Assembly: GCA_002478945.1 (NCBI GenBank)
Contig: DLKM01000025.1
Span: 2,322-66,321, forward strand
DNA length: 64,000 bases
Source: Christensenella sp. UBA7588
GTDB taxonomy: Bacteria; Bacillota; Clostridia; Christensenellales; CAG-917
Reading direction: 5' to 3'
The translations under genes and the position numbers were made by a program. Below the pieces are notes generated by a model, which did no database searches, had not been told where the DNA came from, and saw only the letters and a program-made list of their open reading frames with translations. Shown here piece by piece: positions 27,597 through 33,802 of this stretch. Numbering within the stretch: position 1 is the stretch's first letter; each line of letters opens with the position of its first letter.

Positions 27597-27995
27597 TTAT
27601 ATGTTAAAAAGTTTTGTTGAATCAATTTGATATATTTTACACAAAAGTGTTATTTTTTCATAATCTAATTGAAGTTTGCCTGTTTCATATCTACTATAAA
27701 TTGTTTGTTTTGTATGTAATTTTTCTGCTATTTCTTTTTGAGTATATCCTGCATTTATTCTTGCAACACGTAGATTGTTTCCGATTATTTGAGATAGGTC
27801 GTTGACGTTATCTAAAAGATAATCTGTAGTAACGTGAAAAAAATTGGCAATTCTTACGACTGTTGTTAAATCTGGTTCATTATCACCTGTTTCCCAAGCA
27901 GAAATTGTCGTGTTTCTTACTCCAAGATAATTTGCAAGTTCGATTTGTTTTACATTGCTATTAGTTCTAATTTCTTTTAATTTATTACCAAACAT
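27597..27995 (-). CDS. Xre-family repressor 2 with two helix-turn-helix domains (132 aa)
   Basis: Domain 1 (residues 1-65) reads FGNKLKEIRTNSNVKQIELAN..NTTISAWE..TTDYLLD. Domain 2 (70-132) reads IGNNLRVARINAGYTQKEIAE..QTIYSRYE..YQIDSTKLF. Two complete Xre domains in one chain look like a fusion of neighbouring repressor genes; a one-chain protein could bind both half-sites of a palindrome. AAGGA lies 12 bp before the ATG. Confidence 0.88.
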   Translation of the reverse strand: MFGNKLKEIRTNSNVKQIELANYLGVRNTTISAWETGDNEPDLTTVVRIANFFHVTTDYLLDNVNDLSQIIGNNLRVARINAGYTQKEIAEKLHTKQTIYSRYETGKLQLDYEKITLLCKIYQIDSTKLFNI

Positions 27996-28011
27996 TTAGG
28001 GTAGTGTCCTT

Positions 28012-28218
28012 TTAGTGAGTTTTCATTTTTAGTCCAAGTAAATAATCGGCGCTAATATCAAAATAAGTGCAGATTTTAATAATTGTGTTGGTATTCAAAT
28101 CTCTTGACTCATTTTCATATTGACTTATTGTTCTTTGATTTACATTAAGAATTTCGCCCATTTGTTTTTGCGTCAAGTTGTGGTCTTTTCGTATTTCAAT
28201 CAATTTTTGTCCAAACAT
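28012..28218 (-). CDS. Xre-family repressor 3 (68 aa)
   Basis: A minimal Xre domain: FGQKLIEIRKDHNLTQKQMGE, recognition helix QRTISQYE, and FDISADYLLGLK. Little beyond the DNA-binding fold, so it must dimerise through the domain itself or act with a partner. 16 bp separate it from repressor 2. No convincing ribosome site. Confidence 0.88.
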   Translation of the reverse strand: MFGQKLIEIRKDHNLTQKQMGEILNVNQRTISQYENESRDLNTNTIIKICTYFDISADYLLGLKMKTH

Positions 28219-28231
28219 AATGTAGTTATAT

Positions 28232-28441
28232 TTAATTGTCAGTTATTCCTAATAGATAGTCTGATGTGATGTTATAATGTAGGCTAATTGCTTTTAGATA
28301 GGTTGCTTTGGGTTCGATAATACCTTTTTCCCATTGTGATACTGCACTTTGTGCAACGCCTATGCTGTTGGCGAGTTCTTTTTGTGTTTCGCCTGATAAT
28401 TCGCGTTGTTCTTTGATACGTTCTCCAAGATTCTTTAGCAT
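28232..28441 (-). CDS. Xre-family repressor 4 (69 aa)
   Basis: A minimal Xre domain: LGERIKEQRELSGETQKELAN, recognition helix QSAVSQWE, and YNITSDYLLGI. The operator-facing residues differ from those of repressors 1-3, so specificity probably differs. 13 bp from repressor 3. Confidence 0.88.
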   Translation of the reverse strand: MLKNLGERIKEQRELSGETQKELANSIGVAQSAVSQWEKGIIEPKATYLKAISLHYNITSDYLLGITDN

Positions 28442-28450
28442 ATTATACTT

Positions 28451-28663
28451 TTAATATAAATCCTTTCTCCCGAGTAAGTAATCCGCACAAATGTTGAAAT
28501 AGTCAGCAAGTGCAATGATATAGTCGGCATTTGGAGTAGTTTTGCCTTGTACCCAATAATATACCACCGAGTTAGAAATTCCTAAATCGGTTGCAAGTTT
28601 ATGTGCGTTTATATGTTCTTCTTTTAGTAGGCTTTGTAATCTCTCTGCAATTTTACTTTTCAT
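28451..28663 (-). CDS. Xre-family repressor 5 (70 aa)
   Basis: A minimal Xre domain of a more diverged type: IAERLQSLLKEEHINAHKLAT, recognition helix NSVVYYWV, FNICADYLLGRK. The N-terminus and the HTH are more like repressor 6 than repressors 1-4. An 81-bp AT-rich gap separates it from repressor 6, the only gap large enough for a second leftward promoter. Confidence 0.87.
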   Translation of the reverse strand: MKSKIAERLQSLLKEEHINAHKLATDLGISNSVVYYWVQGKTTPNADYIIALADYFNICADYLLGRKDLY

Positions 28664-28744
28664 TTCTTAACAAAAGTTTTTTCTTTCGATTTGTATGCAT
28701 TATTTTTTTGCGGTTTTAGTTCGTTGTTTAGTAAATCGTTGTAT

Positions 28745-28945
28745 TTAATACTCTTTTAACTCTAATAGGTAGTTCGCCGATACATCTAAATATAAACATA
28801 GTTTTCTAATTTCACTTGCTTTTGGTTCTGTAACCCCCGTTGCCCAGTTTATTAACGTTTGTTTGTTTAGATTTAAATCTTTGGCGACTTTATACATAGT
28901 TATACCATTGTTATCTATTGATTCTTTCAGTCTTTCTGCAAACAT
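28745..28945 (-). CDS. Xre-family repressor 6, operator-proximal (66 aa)
   Basis: A minimal Xre domain: FAERLKESIDNNGITMYKVAK, recognition helix KQTLINWA, LDVSANYLLELK. AGAGG sits 6 bp before the ATG, the best ribosome site of the array. As first gene next to the operators at 28968-29044 it is the best candidate for the repressor of the rightward promoter; that is inference from position. Confidence 0.88.
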   Translation of the reverse strand: MFAERLKESIDNNGITMYKVAKDLNLNKQTLINWATGVTEPKASEIRKLCLYLDVSANYLLELKEY

Positions 28946-28967
28946 AGCTTACCTCTATTAAAAAAAT

Positions 28968-29044
28968 ATACTAAATTATTAGACCAACGTCTTGACAAGT
29001 CTAAATAATTAGACTATTATATTTTTAGTCTAAAATATTAGACT
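28968..29044. promoter_or_regulatory. Divergent control region: rightward promoter with three operators
   Basis: Rightward promoter: TTGACA (28992-28997), 17 bp, TATTAT (29015-29020). The spacer is almost exactly an 18-bp operator AGTCTAA-ATAA-TTAGACT (28998-29015). A second operator AGTCTAA-AATA-TTAGACT (29027-29044) covers the transcription start. A third, weaker one ATACTAA-ATTA-TTAGACC (28968-28985) lies upstream. Centres are 29-30 bp apart, close to three helical turns. Leftward promoter elements for the repressor operon are less clear (TTAGAC, 17 bp, TAATAA on the - strand). The arrangement is a phage-type repressor switch. Confidence 0.85.
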
Positions 29045-29110
29045 GCAAAAAAATGATTTCTTCTTCGACGTTTGTTGGCGCTTTCGTTCGTAAAAGAAAC
29101 ATTTTGCGCA

Positions 29111-29160
29111 GATGCATCAAGTTTCGGTTTTTCTTCTTGGTGCATCTCCGCTTCGGCGGA
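29111..29160 (+). promoter_or_regulatory. Two hairpins in the leader of the early genes
   Basis: GATGCATCAAG/CTTGGTGCATC (29111-29146, one wobble) is followed directly by TCCGC-TTCG-GCGGA (29147-29160). No T run follows, so these are not terminators. They lie in the 5' leader of the rightward transcript and may affect stability or act on the ssDNA form. Confidence 0.5.
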
Positions 29161-29201
29161 ATTCAAATCTACAAAAAAGAAAAACGAAAAAGGAGAACGA
29201 A

Positions 29202-29597
29202 ATGATTATATTCTTGCTTATTAAGTATTTCCGATTGAAAAAAGAGTACGAGCAATTAAGTGCTGACCTTAATGCCTCTATACTCGGTTCTTGTACCGCT
29301 ACAATCAATGTACCACTTGGGTATCGCTTAAAAAAAGTTACAAAATTGAAAGAATGTAATTCTGTGACCATAGAGGTTGTTCCGAACAAACTTTCGTTTT
29401 TTGAGGCAGAGATAAAGAAACTGAAAGAACGAGAGGAAGCGCAAGCAAGCAACGGTAAATCTATCGATGACGTTACTGTCGAGGATTTGCAGAATATGGA
29501 CGAAACCGAGTTGAAAAAACTCCGTCATTACAAAAGATTGTTTGATTATCAGCAAAGAAATATGAAGGACGACAATGCCGACACGCCTGCATCTTGA
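29202..29597 (+). CDS. Early gene 1, unknown
   Basis: 131 residues from the ATG at 29202, which follows AAAGGAGA; an upstream extension to 29112 would run through the leader hairpins. MIIFLLIKYFRLKKEYEQL is a short hydrophobic-then-charged start. The C-terminal half is coiled-coil-like and charged (EIKKLKEREEAQ, LQNMDETELKKLRHY). First gene under the repressed promoter. No family recognised. Confidence 0.65.
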   Translation: MIIFLLIKYFRLKKEYEQLSADLNASILGSCTATINVPLGYRLKKVTKLKECNSVTIEVVPNKLSFFEAEIKKLKEREEAQASNGKSIDDVTVEDLQNMDETELKKLRHYKRLFDYQQRNMKDDNADTPAS

Positions 29598-29859
29598 AAT
29601 TTTAACCGGTACGTATAAGTTTCACGACTTTTTCAAATTTGACATCGGATATGCGAAATTTGCGCTGTATCGAAGAACGAATCGGTGGGGCGGAGAGAAG
29701 GTCGTGTGTATCTATCAGACAAGTCAAAAATGCTATAGGGTAATGTACTGTGACAAGTGGAATATCAAACTTAAGGGCGAATCGCTTGATAATGCCTGTG
29801 AATATAGAAGTTTCAGAACTCAATGGGAGTTGTGCCGATACCTCGACACTCTCGTATAG
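29575..29859 (+). CDS. Early gene 2, unknown
   Basis: 94 residues, rich in aromatic residues (HDFFKFDIGYAKFALY, WNIKLKGESL). Overlaps the previous gene by 23 bp, suggesting coupling. Soluble, basic and Cys-containing. No family recognised. A role in replication or DNA binding is possible from position only. Confidence 0.6.
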   Translation: MPTRLHLEILTGTYKFHDFFKFDIGYAKFALYRRTNRWGGEKVVCIYQTSQKCYRVMYCDKWNIKLKGESLDNACEYRSFRTQWELCRYLDTLV

Positions 29860-29868
29860 GAGACTTAA

Positions 29869-30174
29869 ATGGCAAAGAAAACGAAACTTGAAAAAGATTT
29901 TGAGGGAATTTTGATGATTCTCGAGCAAATAGATTGTGAGGCAGTTGGAGACGGCTATTATACAAGTCTTATCGAGGCATCGAAGGTTCCTGCGAATAAT
30001 GCGTTGCTTGCTATACTGTGCGACACGGCAAAAAGAGTGAGCATCACTCTTGACATAATTTATACTCGAATCGTAGTTCCGAAAGCGCAAGACAGTAGGG
30101 TGTTTAAGGAAATTCTCGATTCATACAAAACAACGAGCAATTCCGCAAATGCGGTTGCAAATATAAAAGAATAA
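29869..30174 (+). CDS. Early gene 3, unknown
   Basis: 101 residues, mostly helical, starting MAKKTKLEKDFEGILMILEQI. TAGGAG precedes the ATG. No membrane segment and no recognised domain. In a tight + strand run with its neighbours. Confidence 0.6.
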   Translation: MAKKTKLEKDFEGILMILEQIDCEAVGDGYYTSLIEASKVPANNALLAILCDTAKRVSITLDIIYTRIVVPKAQDSRVFKEILDSYKTTSNSANAVANIKE

Positions 30175-30190
30175 AAAGGAGAACAAAACA

Positions 30191-30634
30191 ATGGCAGAAA
30201 AGAAATTTGACGAACAACAAGTTCAGCAAGGAATGATTGGGTCTGACCCGAACGCAGAGGTTGCAGAGGAGCGCAAGCCGACGAATGTAAGAATTCAAAA
30301 GTTTTTGCTTTTGAGCGCACGTTCAATGGACATTGCAAAGAAAGATGCAAAAGGTCGTAAGACTTCCGAAACGGAGCAGGCAATGCAAATCTTTTTCCTC
30401 GACGGCAATCAATGTATTCCAAAGACGGGCCAACCGTTGCTCAACGGTTTCGCCCCCGTGGTATCGATATTCAAGAAGGATCTTGCTCCGGACATCAGAG
30501 CGTTGGAGGATATGAAAGTTTTCACGCCGGTGTTTGCAAAAATCAGCGGAAACGAAAACTTCATTCAGTTGCACGGCATTTTGTCTGACGACGAAGTAGC
30601 TGCGTACAGAAGAATCCTTGCAGACCTTATATAA
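30191..30634 (+). CDS. Early gene 4, candidate ssDNA-binding protein
   Basis: 147 residues after AAAAGGAGAA. The N-terminal 30 residues are polar and acidic (QQVQQGMIGSDPNAEVAEE); the core (RIQKFLLLSARSMDIAKKD..QAMQIFFLDGNQC..GFAPVVSIFKKD) alternates strands and could be a small OB-like fold. Filamentous phages need a ssDNA-binding protein (gV) among the early genes, and this is the best-placed candidate. That assignment is inference; no motif proves it. Confidence 0.5.
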   Translation: MAEKKFDEQQVQQGMIGSDPNAEVAEERKPTNVRIQKFLLLSARSMDIAKKDAKGRKTSETEQAMQIFFLDGNQCIPKTGQPLLNGFAPVVSIFKKDLAPDIRALEDMKVFTPVFAKISGNENFIQLHGILSDDEVAAYRRILADLI

Positions 30635-30866
30635 GTCCCCTGTTTCCGTCCTATGCGGCAATAAAAAAGCCGTATAGGATTTGATATAAAAGCGAGGTGA
30701 TGCGGTGTTGTAAAGAAATCTATGTTTCCTTCTTAAAAGAATATGCTAACGCAGTTGTTTGTTTTCCCTGCCGTTCGGTGGGGAAGATAAACAGCTCGAT
30801 AAGAAACAAAAAGTGATTAACGGAACGGGGGTGTATAAAAAATAACATTTCAAGGAGTAAAGAATT
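30635..30866 (+). other. Gap with an 11-bp hairpin and a doubtful 38-codon frame
   Basis: TCCTATGCGGC, loop AATAAAAAA, GCCGTATAGGA (30649-30679) is a stable hairpin right after early gene 4. It is followed by only three T, so termination would be weak. A frame 30700-30816 (MRCCKEIYVSFLKEYANA...) has GAGGTG directly against its ATG, too close for a normal site. I do not call it a gene. Confidence 0.4.
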
Positions 30867-31076
30867 ATGGCAAAAGTAATAAACAGAAAAGACGGAAGCA
30901 AGGTTGTTTTGCTTAACCCGTCGGAGCGTGCAAAAAGATATGCTCGTGAGCTTAAGAAAGGATGCAAATCAAACGGAGAAAAGCTCACTTCAGCTGAAGC
31001 AGGATTTCGTATGGGTGTTTTGAACGAACGTTCAACGCAGGCAAAAATCTTCAATCGCCAACATAAAAAGAGATAA
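30867..31076 (+). CDS. Small basic protein, unknown
   Basis: 69 residues with strong positive charge (ERAKRYARELKKGCK, IFNRQHKKR at the end). TCAAGGAG stands before the ATG. Probably a nucleic-acid-binding accessory protein of the element; this rests on charge and place only. 9 bp before the next gene. Confidence 0.6.
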   Translation: MAKVINRKDGSKVVLLNPSERAKRYARELKKGCKSNGEKLTSAEAGFRMGVLNERSTQAKIFNRQHKKR

Positions 31077-31085
31077 CTTTGAGCT

Positions 31086-31430
31086 ATGGCACGAAAGTAT
31101 TTGAGGAAGAATGAGTTTCGGTATTACACAAAACCTGAATACTTGTCAAAAGGCGGTAAACCGCACGTTGCGCATATAAGCGCAAAACATAACGATAAGT
31201 ATAAGTTTAATCTAATAACTCATTCGAAAACTTTTTTTAATTCTAATACAAAAGAATTGAAGAAAAATCCAAATCGGAGTAACAGCGGGCAAATTGATAA
31301 ACGTCCATCGAGAATTTCGGTCCCAAGGTGGGATAAAATAAAATACTTTTCAAAAAACAAACTATTGCATTGGCGTTTTGATAAGCAAGATAAGTCCGCA
31401 ATAAAAAAGTGGAACAAAAAAAGCAAATAA
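31086..31430 (+). CDS. Basic protein, unknown
   Basis: 114 residues, very Lys/Asn-rich. MARKYLRKNEFRYYTKPEY opens it and SAIKKWNKKSK closes it; HISAKHNDKYKFNLITHSKTF is the most distinctive stretch. No membrane segment. No family recognised. The stop codon lies directly against the structured repeat at 31433. Confidence 0.6.
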   Translation: MARKYLRKNEFRYYTKPEYLSKGGKPHVAHISAKHNDKYKFNLITHSKTFFNSNTKELKKNPNRSNSGQIDKRPSRISVPRWDKIKYFSKNKLLHWRFDKQDKSAIKKWNKKSK

Positions 31431-31432
31431 AA

Positions 31433-31530
31433 AAATCAGCCCGAGAGATCCTTCGATCGAGTTCCGAAAACAAAGTTCGGCGTTAGCTGATTTCAATAGT
31501 AGTATATGCAATCGTTTGATAATTGTCAAG
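31433..31530. repeat. Cloverleaf-like structured repeat, copy B
   Basis: Outer arms AAATCAGC (31433-31440) and GCTGATTT (31486-31493) enclose two small hairpins: GATC-CTTC-GATC (31447-31458) and CCGAA-AACAAAG-TTCGG (31464-31480). Downstream TTTGATAATTGTCAAG matches the end of copy A. It separates the early genes from the morphogenesis genes. The only T run is on the - strand (TTTTTTTATT). Confidence 0.7.
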
Positions 31531-31587
31531 CGAAAATTCAAATCTGACACGGCAGAATCCCGTGAATAACTATGTGAGGTATATATT

Positions 31588-32100
31588 TTGAGCAATAAAA
31601 CAAAAAAGATAGTCGCTATCGTTTGTATTGTTGTCGCTTTTGCGATTTTGGGCGTTGCCGTTTCAGCTGCTCTTACAAACGGTTTCAAAAACAGCAATCC
31701 GTACGGTTGGCTTGAGAATTTCGGAAGAATGAAGAAATCTCAAGAAATCAACGGCTTCGAGGTCTGTAAAGATTTCGAAGTGGACTTTGTAAAACTTGTC
31801 AAGGGCATCGAAGCTGTCGAAGATAAGGAAACCGGCGTAAAGACGTATTCGCTTGTGAAAACGGACAATGACGACGTATACATCAACGTTGTCGAAACAG
31901 TTGCGGACGAAAAGAGTTCTTACACTCTCGTTATCAACGGACAAAACATATGCACGAGTGCAGACGGATTCAACGATACCGCAATCGAAGCTATCAAGTC
32001 TTTTGACACTTGCAAAATCGCATACGTTAAGAACGCAGGCAAGCTTGCACATTATATCGGCGCAACGTTTACAAAAGCCGAAGAACAACCGCAGGCGTAA
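31588..32100 (+). CDS. Single-pass membrane protein of the element
   Basis: 170 residues starting at TTG with GAGGT upstream. KIVAIVCIVVAFAILGVAVSAAL (about residues 7-29) is one transmembrane helix or signal anchor; the rest is a soluble, beta-rich exterior domain. First gene of the morphogenesis block. Too large for a major coat protein, so a minor capsid or assembly role is the better guess. No family recognised. Confidence 0.6.
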   Translation: MSNKTKKIVAIVCIVVAFAILGVAVSAALTNGFKNSNPYGWLENFGRMKKSQEINGFEVCKDFEVDFVKLVKGIEAVEDKETGVKTYSLVKTDNDDVYINVVETVADEKSSYTLVINGQNICTSADGFNDTAIEAIKSFDTCKIAYVKNAGKLAHYIGATFTKAEEQPQA

Positions 32101-32163
32101 CAGTACGGAGTTTGTCGGGAGTGAGAAATCGCTCTCGACAAAAATTCTATAAGGAGTCCTATA

Positions 32164-33192
32164 ATGAAAGAAAACATTTCAAAAAATAAAGTGTGGCAAA
32201 TCGTCGGAATAAGCGTACTGTGTGCCGTTTTCGTACTCGGCGCCGTATTAAGCATCGTGCTTGGTATGCGCCATAACAACATTACCGACAATCAGGTCCT
32301 TCCGAAGGATATGTCCGATAAACCCGACGATTCTGTCATCATTGAAACGCAGGGAGAATGTGGCATATCGCTTTTGTATGGAAGTGCTACGACTTCAGCC
32401 GACGGCAGTACAACAAGAACCATTACGGCAACCGTCGAACCTAACGATGCGGACAATAAAGCCGTCGATTGGAGTGTTGCATTCAAAAATGCAAGTTCTG
32501 CGTGGGCTACCGGCAAAAGCGTTACCGATTATGTGACGATAGTTCCGGCATCTGACGGCGCATTAACCGCTACGGTAACGTGCAAGCAGGCGTTCGGAGA
32601 GCAAATCGTAATCACTTGTTCCTCTCGTGAATCTTCAGATATATCGGCTACGGCGACGGTAGATTATGAGAAGAAAGTTATTGATTTAACTTGTCAACTT
32701 CAGCGTAAAACAGATTCAACGGAGTATTCGGATGTGGCAGTCATCGATATGTCTGAAGGATATACATATCGTTGCATCGTTTCTCCTGTGTATTCGGTTT
32801 ATACGATTGATAAGAGCTATTCCAACGCCAGTACATACGGCGTATATTATGGCGAAAACTCGTTCTATAGCTTTGTAAAAAGCGGTTCGTATAGTTCCGT
32901 TACAACTCTTTCTAAAGAACTCGACCATACTACGACAAATAGTTTCGATACATCGCTTTCGTCAATTTATGCAATGCTTACCGAAGGTTCTTTTGGGTCA
33001 GGTGCTATGGCAAAAGCTCTGAGAAACCAAATGCAAGAATCTTTGTCTGAATGTGGCTCCTCAAACAAATTTTATCAAGTGGACGGTTGCTTCGGAACCT
33101 TCAGAAAAAGCTTTGTGTATTCTATCGGAACCGTAGATTATTCAGTCGCCGTAACAAATGTCGAGTTGGATAACACGGGGTTAATTTTCTAA
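32164..33192 (+). CDS. Membrane-anchored protein with Ig-like domain
   Basis: 342 residues. One N-terminal helix (VWQIVGISVLCAVFVLGAVLSIVLG, about 10-33) is followed by an extracellular part. Residues about 60-150 (TRTITATVEPNDADNKAVDWSV..VTIVPASDGALTATVTC..ITCSSRESSDISATATV) have the pattern of bacterial Ig-like group 2 domains, which bind surfaces. AAGGAGT precedes the ATG. In a filamentous phage such a domain would fit receptor or surface contact; inference. Confidence 0.65.
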   Translation: MKENISKNKVWQIVGISVLCAVFVLGAVLSIVLGMRHNNITDNQVLPKDMSDKPDDSVIIETQGECGISLLYGSATTSADGSTTRTITATVEPNDADNKAVDWSVAFKNASSAWATGKSVTDYVTIVPASDGALTATVTCKQAFGEQIVITCSSRESSDISATATVDYEKKVIDLTCQLQRKTDSTEYSDVAVIDMSEGYTYRCIVSPVYSVYTIDKSYSNASTYGVYYGENSFYSFVKSGSYSSVTTLSKELDHTTTNSFDTSLSSIYAMLTEGSFGSGAMAKALRNQMQESLSECGSSNKFYQVDGCFGTFRKSFVYSIGTVDYSVAVTNVELDNTGLIF

Positions 33193-33202
33193 ACGGTAAA
33201 AT

Positions 33203-33802
33203 ATGGCAAAACGTAAGACTTCGATTTCAAAAATTATAATCACGGTTTTAGCTCTGCTATTGCTCGTAGGTGCAATAGCAGGTTTTGCCGTTATGTTCGG
33301 AAATAAGCAAAACAGCTCTGATGTGTCGACTTTCAGCGTTCGAATAAACAACGACACAGTAACGTCTGAAGATGCTTACGGTTTTTCTGTTCGTAAAAAT
33401 AAGCCTCTTTCTATAGAGGTTCTATTTCCTGCAGGAACATCGGAAGGAAATATGGTTTACGAATATAACCTAAGTTTTTCCGATAGCAATGACTTCGTGT
33501 TCTATGTCGATTATGAAGAACATACTTGGTCTAAATCAAATATCGATGTATATTCGTGTCTCGAGTTGAACCTTACGAAAAACGGTATGACGATAACCCC
33601 CAAAGAAAATACTGTTACGTCACTTCTTCATCTCTTGTATCCCCAACGTGAAATATATGTCGATGAAGATTCGATAGACTACAGCAAGGATATGTTTTCT
33701 TTGCTTATCAAATCTGGAAGCGGAGAAATAATCGTTATCGGCTTCAGTTTGGCTCGCAACGTTAAAAGCGTTTCTATAGATACAAAGGAGATTATTTTCT
33801 GA
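33203..33802 (+). CDS. Single-pass membrane protein of the element
   Basis: 199 residues with basic MAKRKTSISK, one helix IIITVLALLLLVGAIAGFAVMFG (about 11-33) and a Ser/Asp-rich outside domain. Stop and next start overlap (TGATG). Same architecture as the two previous genes, pointing to a set of surface or assembly proteins. No family recognised. Confidence 0.6.
   Translation: MAKRKTSISKIIITVLALLLLVGAIAGFAVMFGNKQNSSDVSTFSVRINNDTVTSEDAYGFSVRKNKPLSIEVLFPAGTSEGNMVYEYNLSFSDSNDFVFYVDYEEHTWSKSNIDVYSCLELNLTKNGMTITPKENTVTSLLHLLYPQREIYVDEDSIDYSKDMFSLLIKSGSGEIIVIGFSLARNVKSVSIDTKEIIF

Noticed and set aside
30700..30816. 38-codon Cys-containing frame between early genes
   Set aside because: GAGGTG abuts the ATG with no spacing, and the product has no helix or motif; insufficient support.
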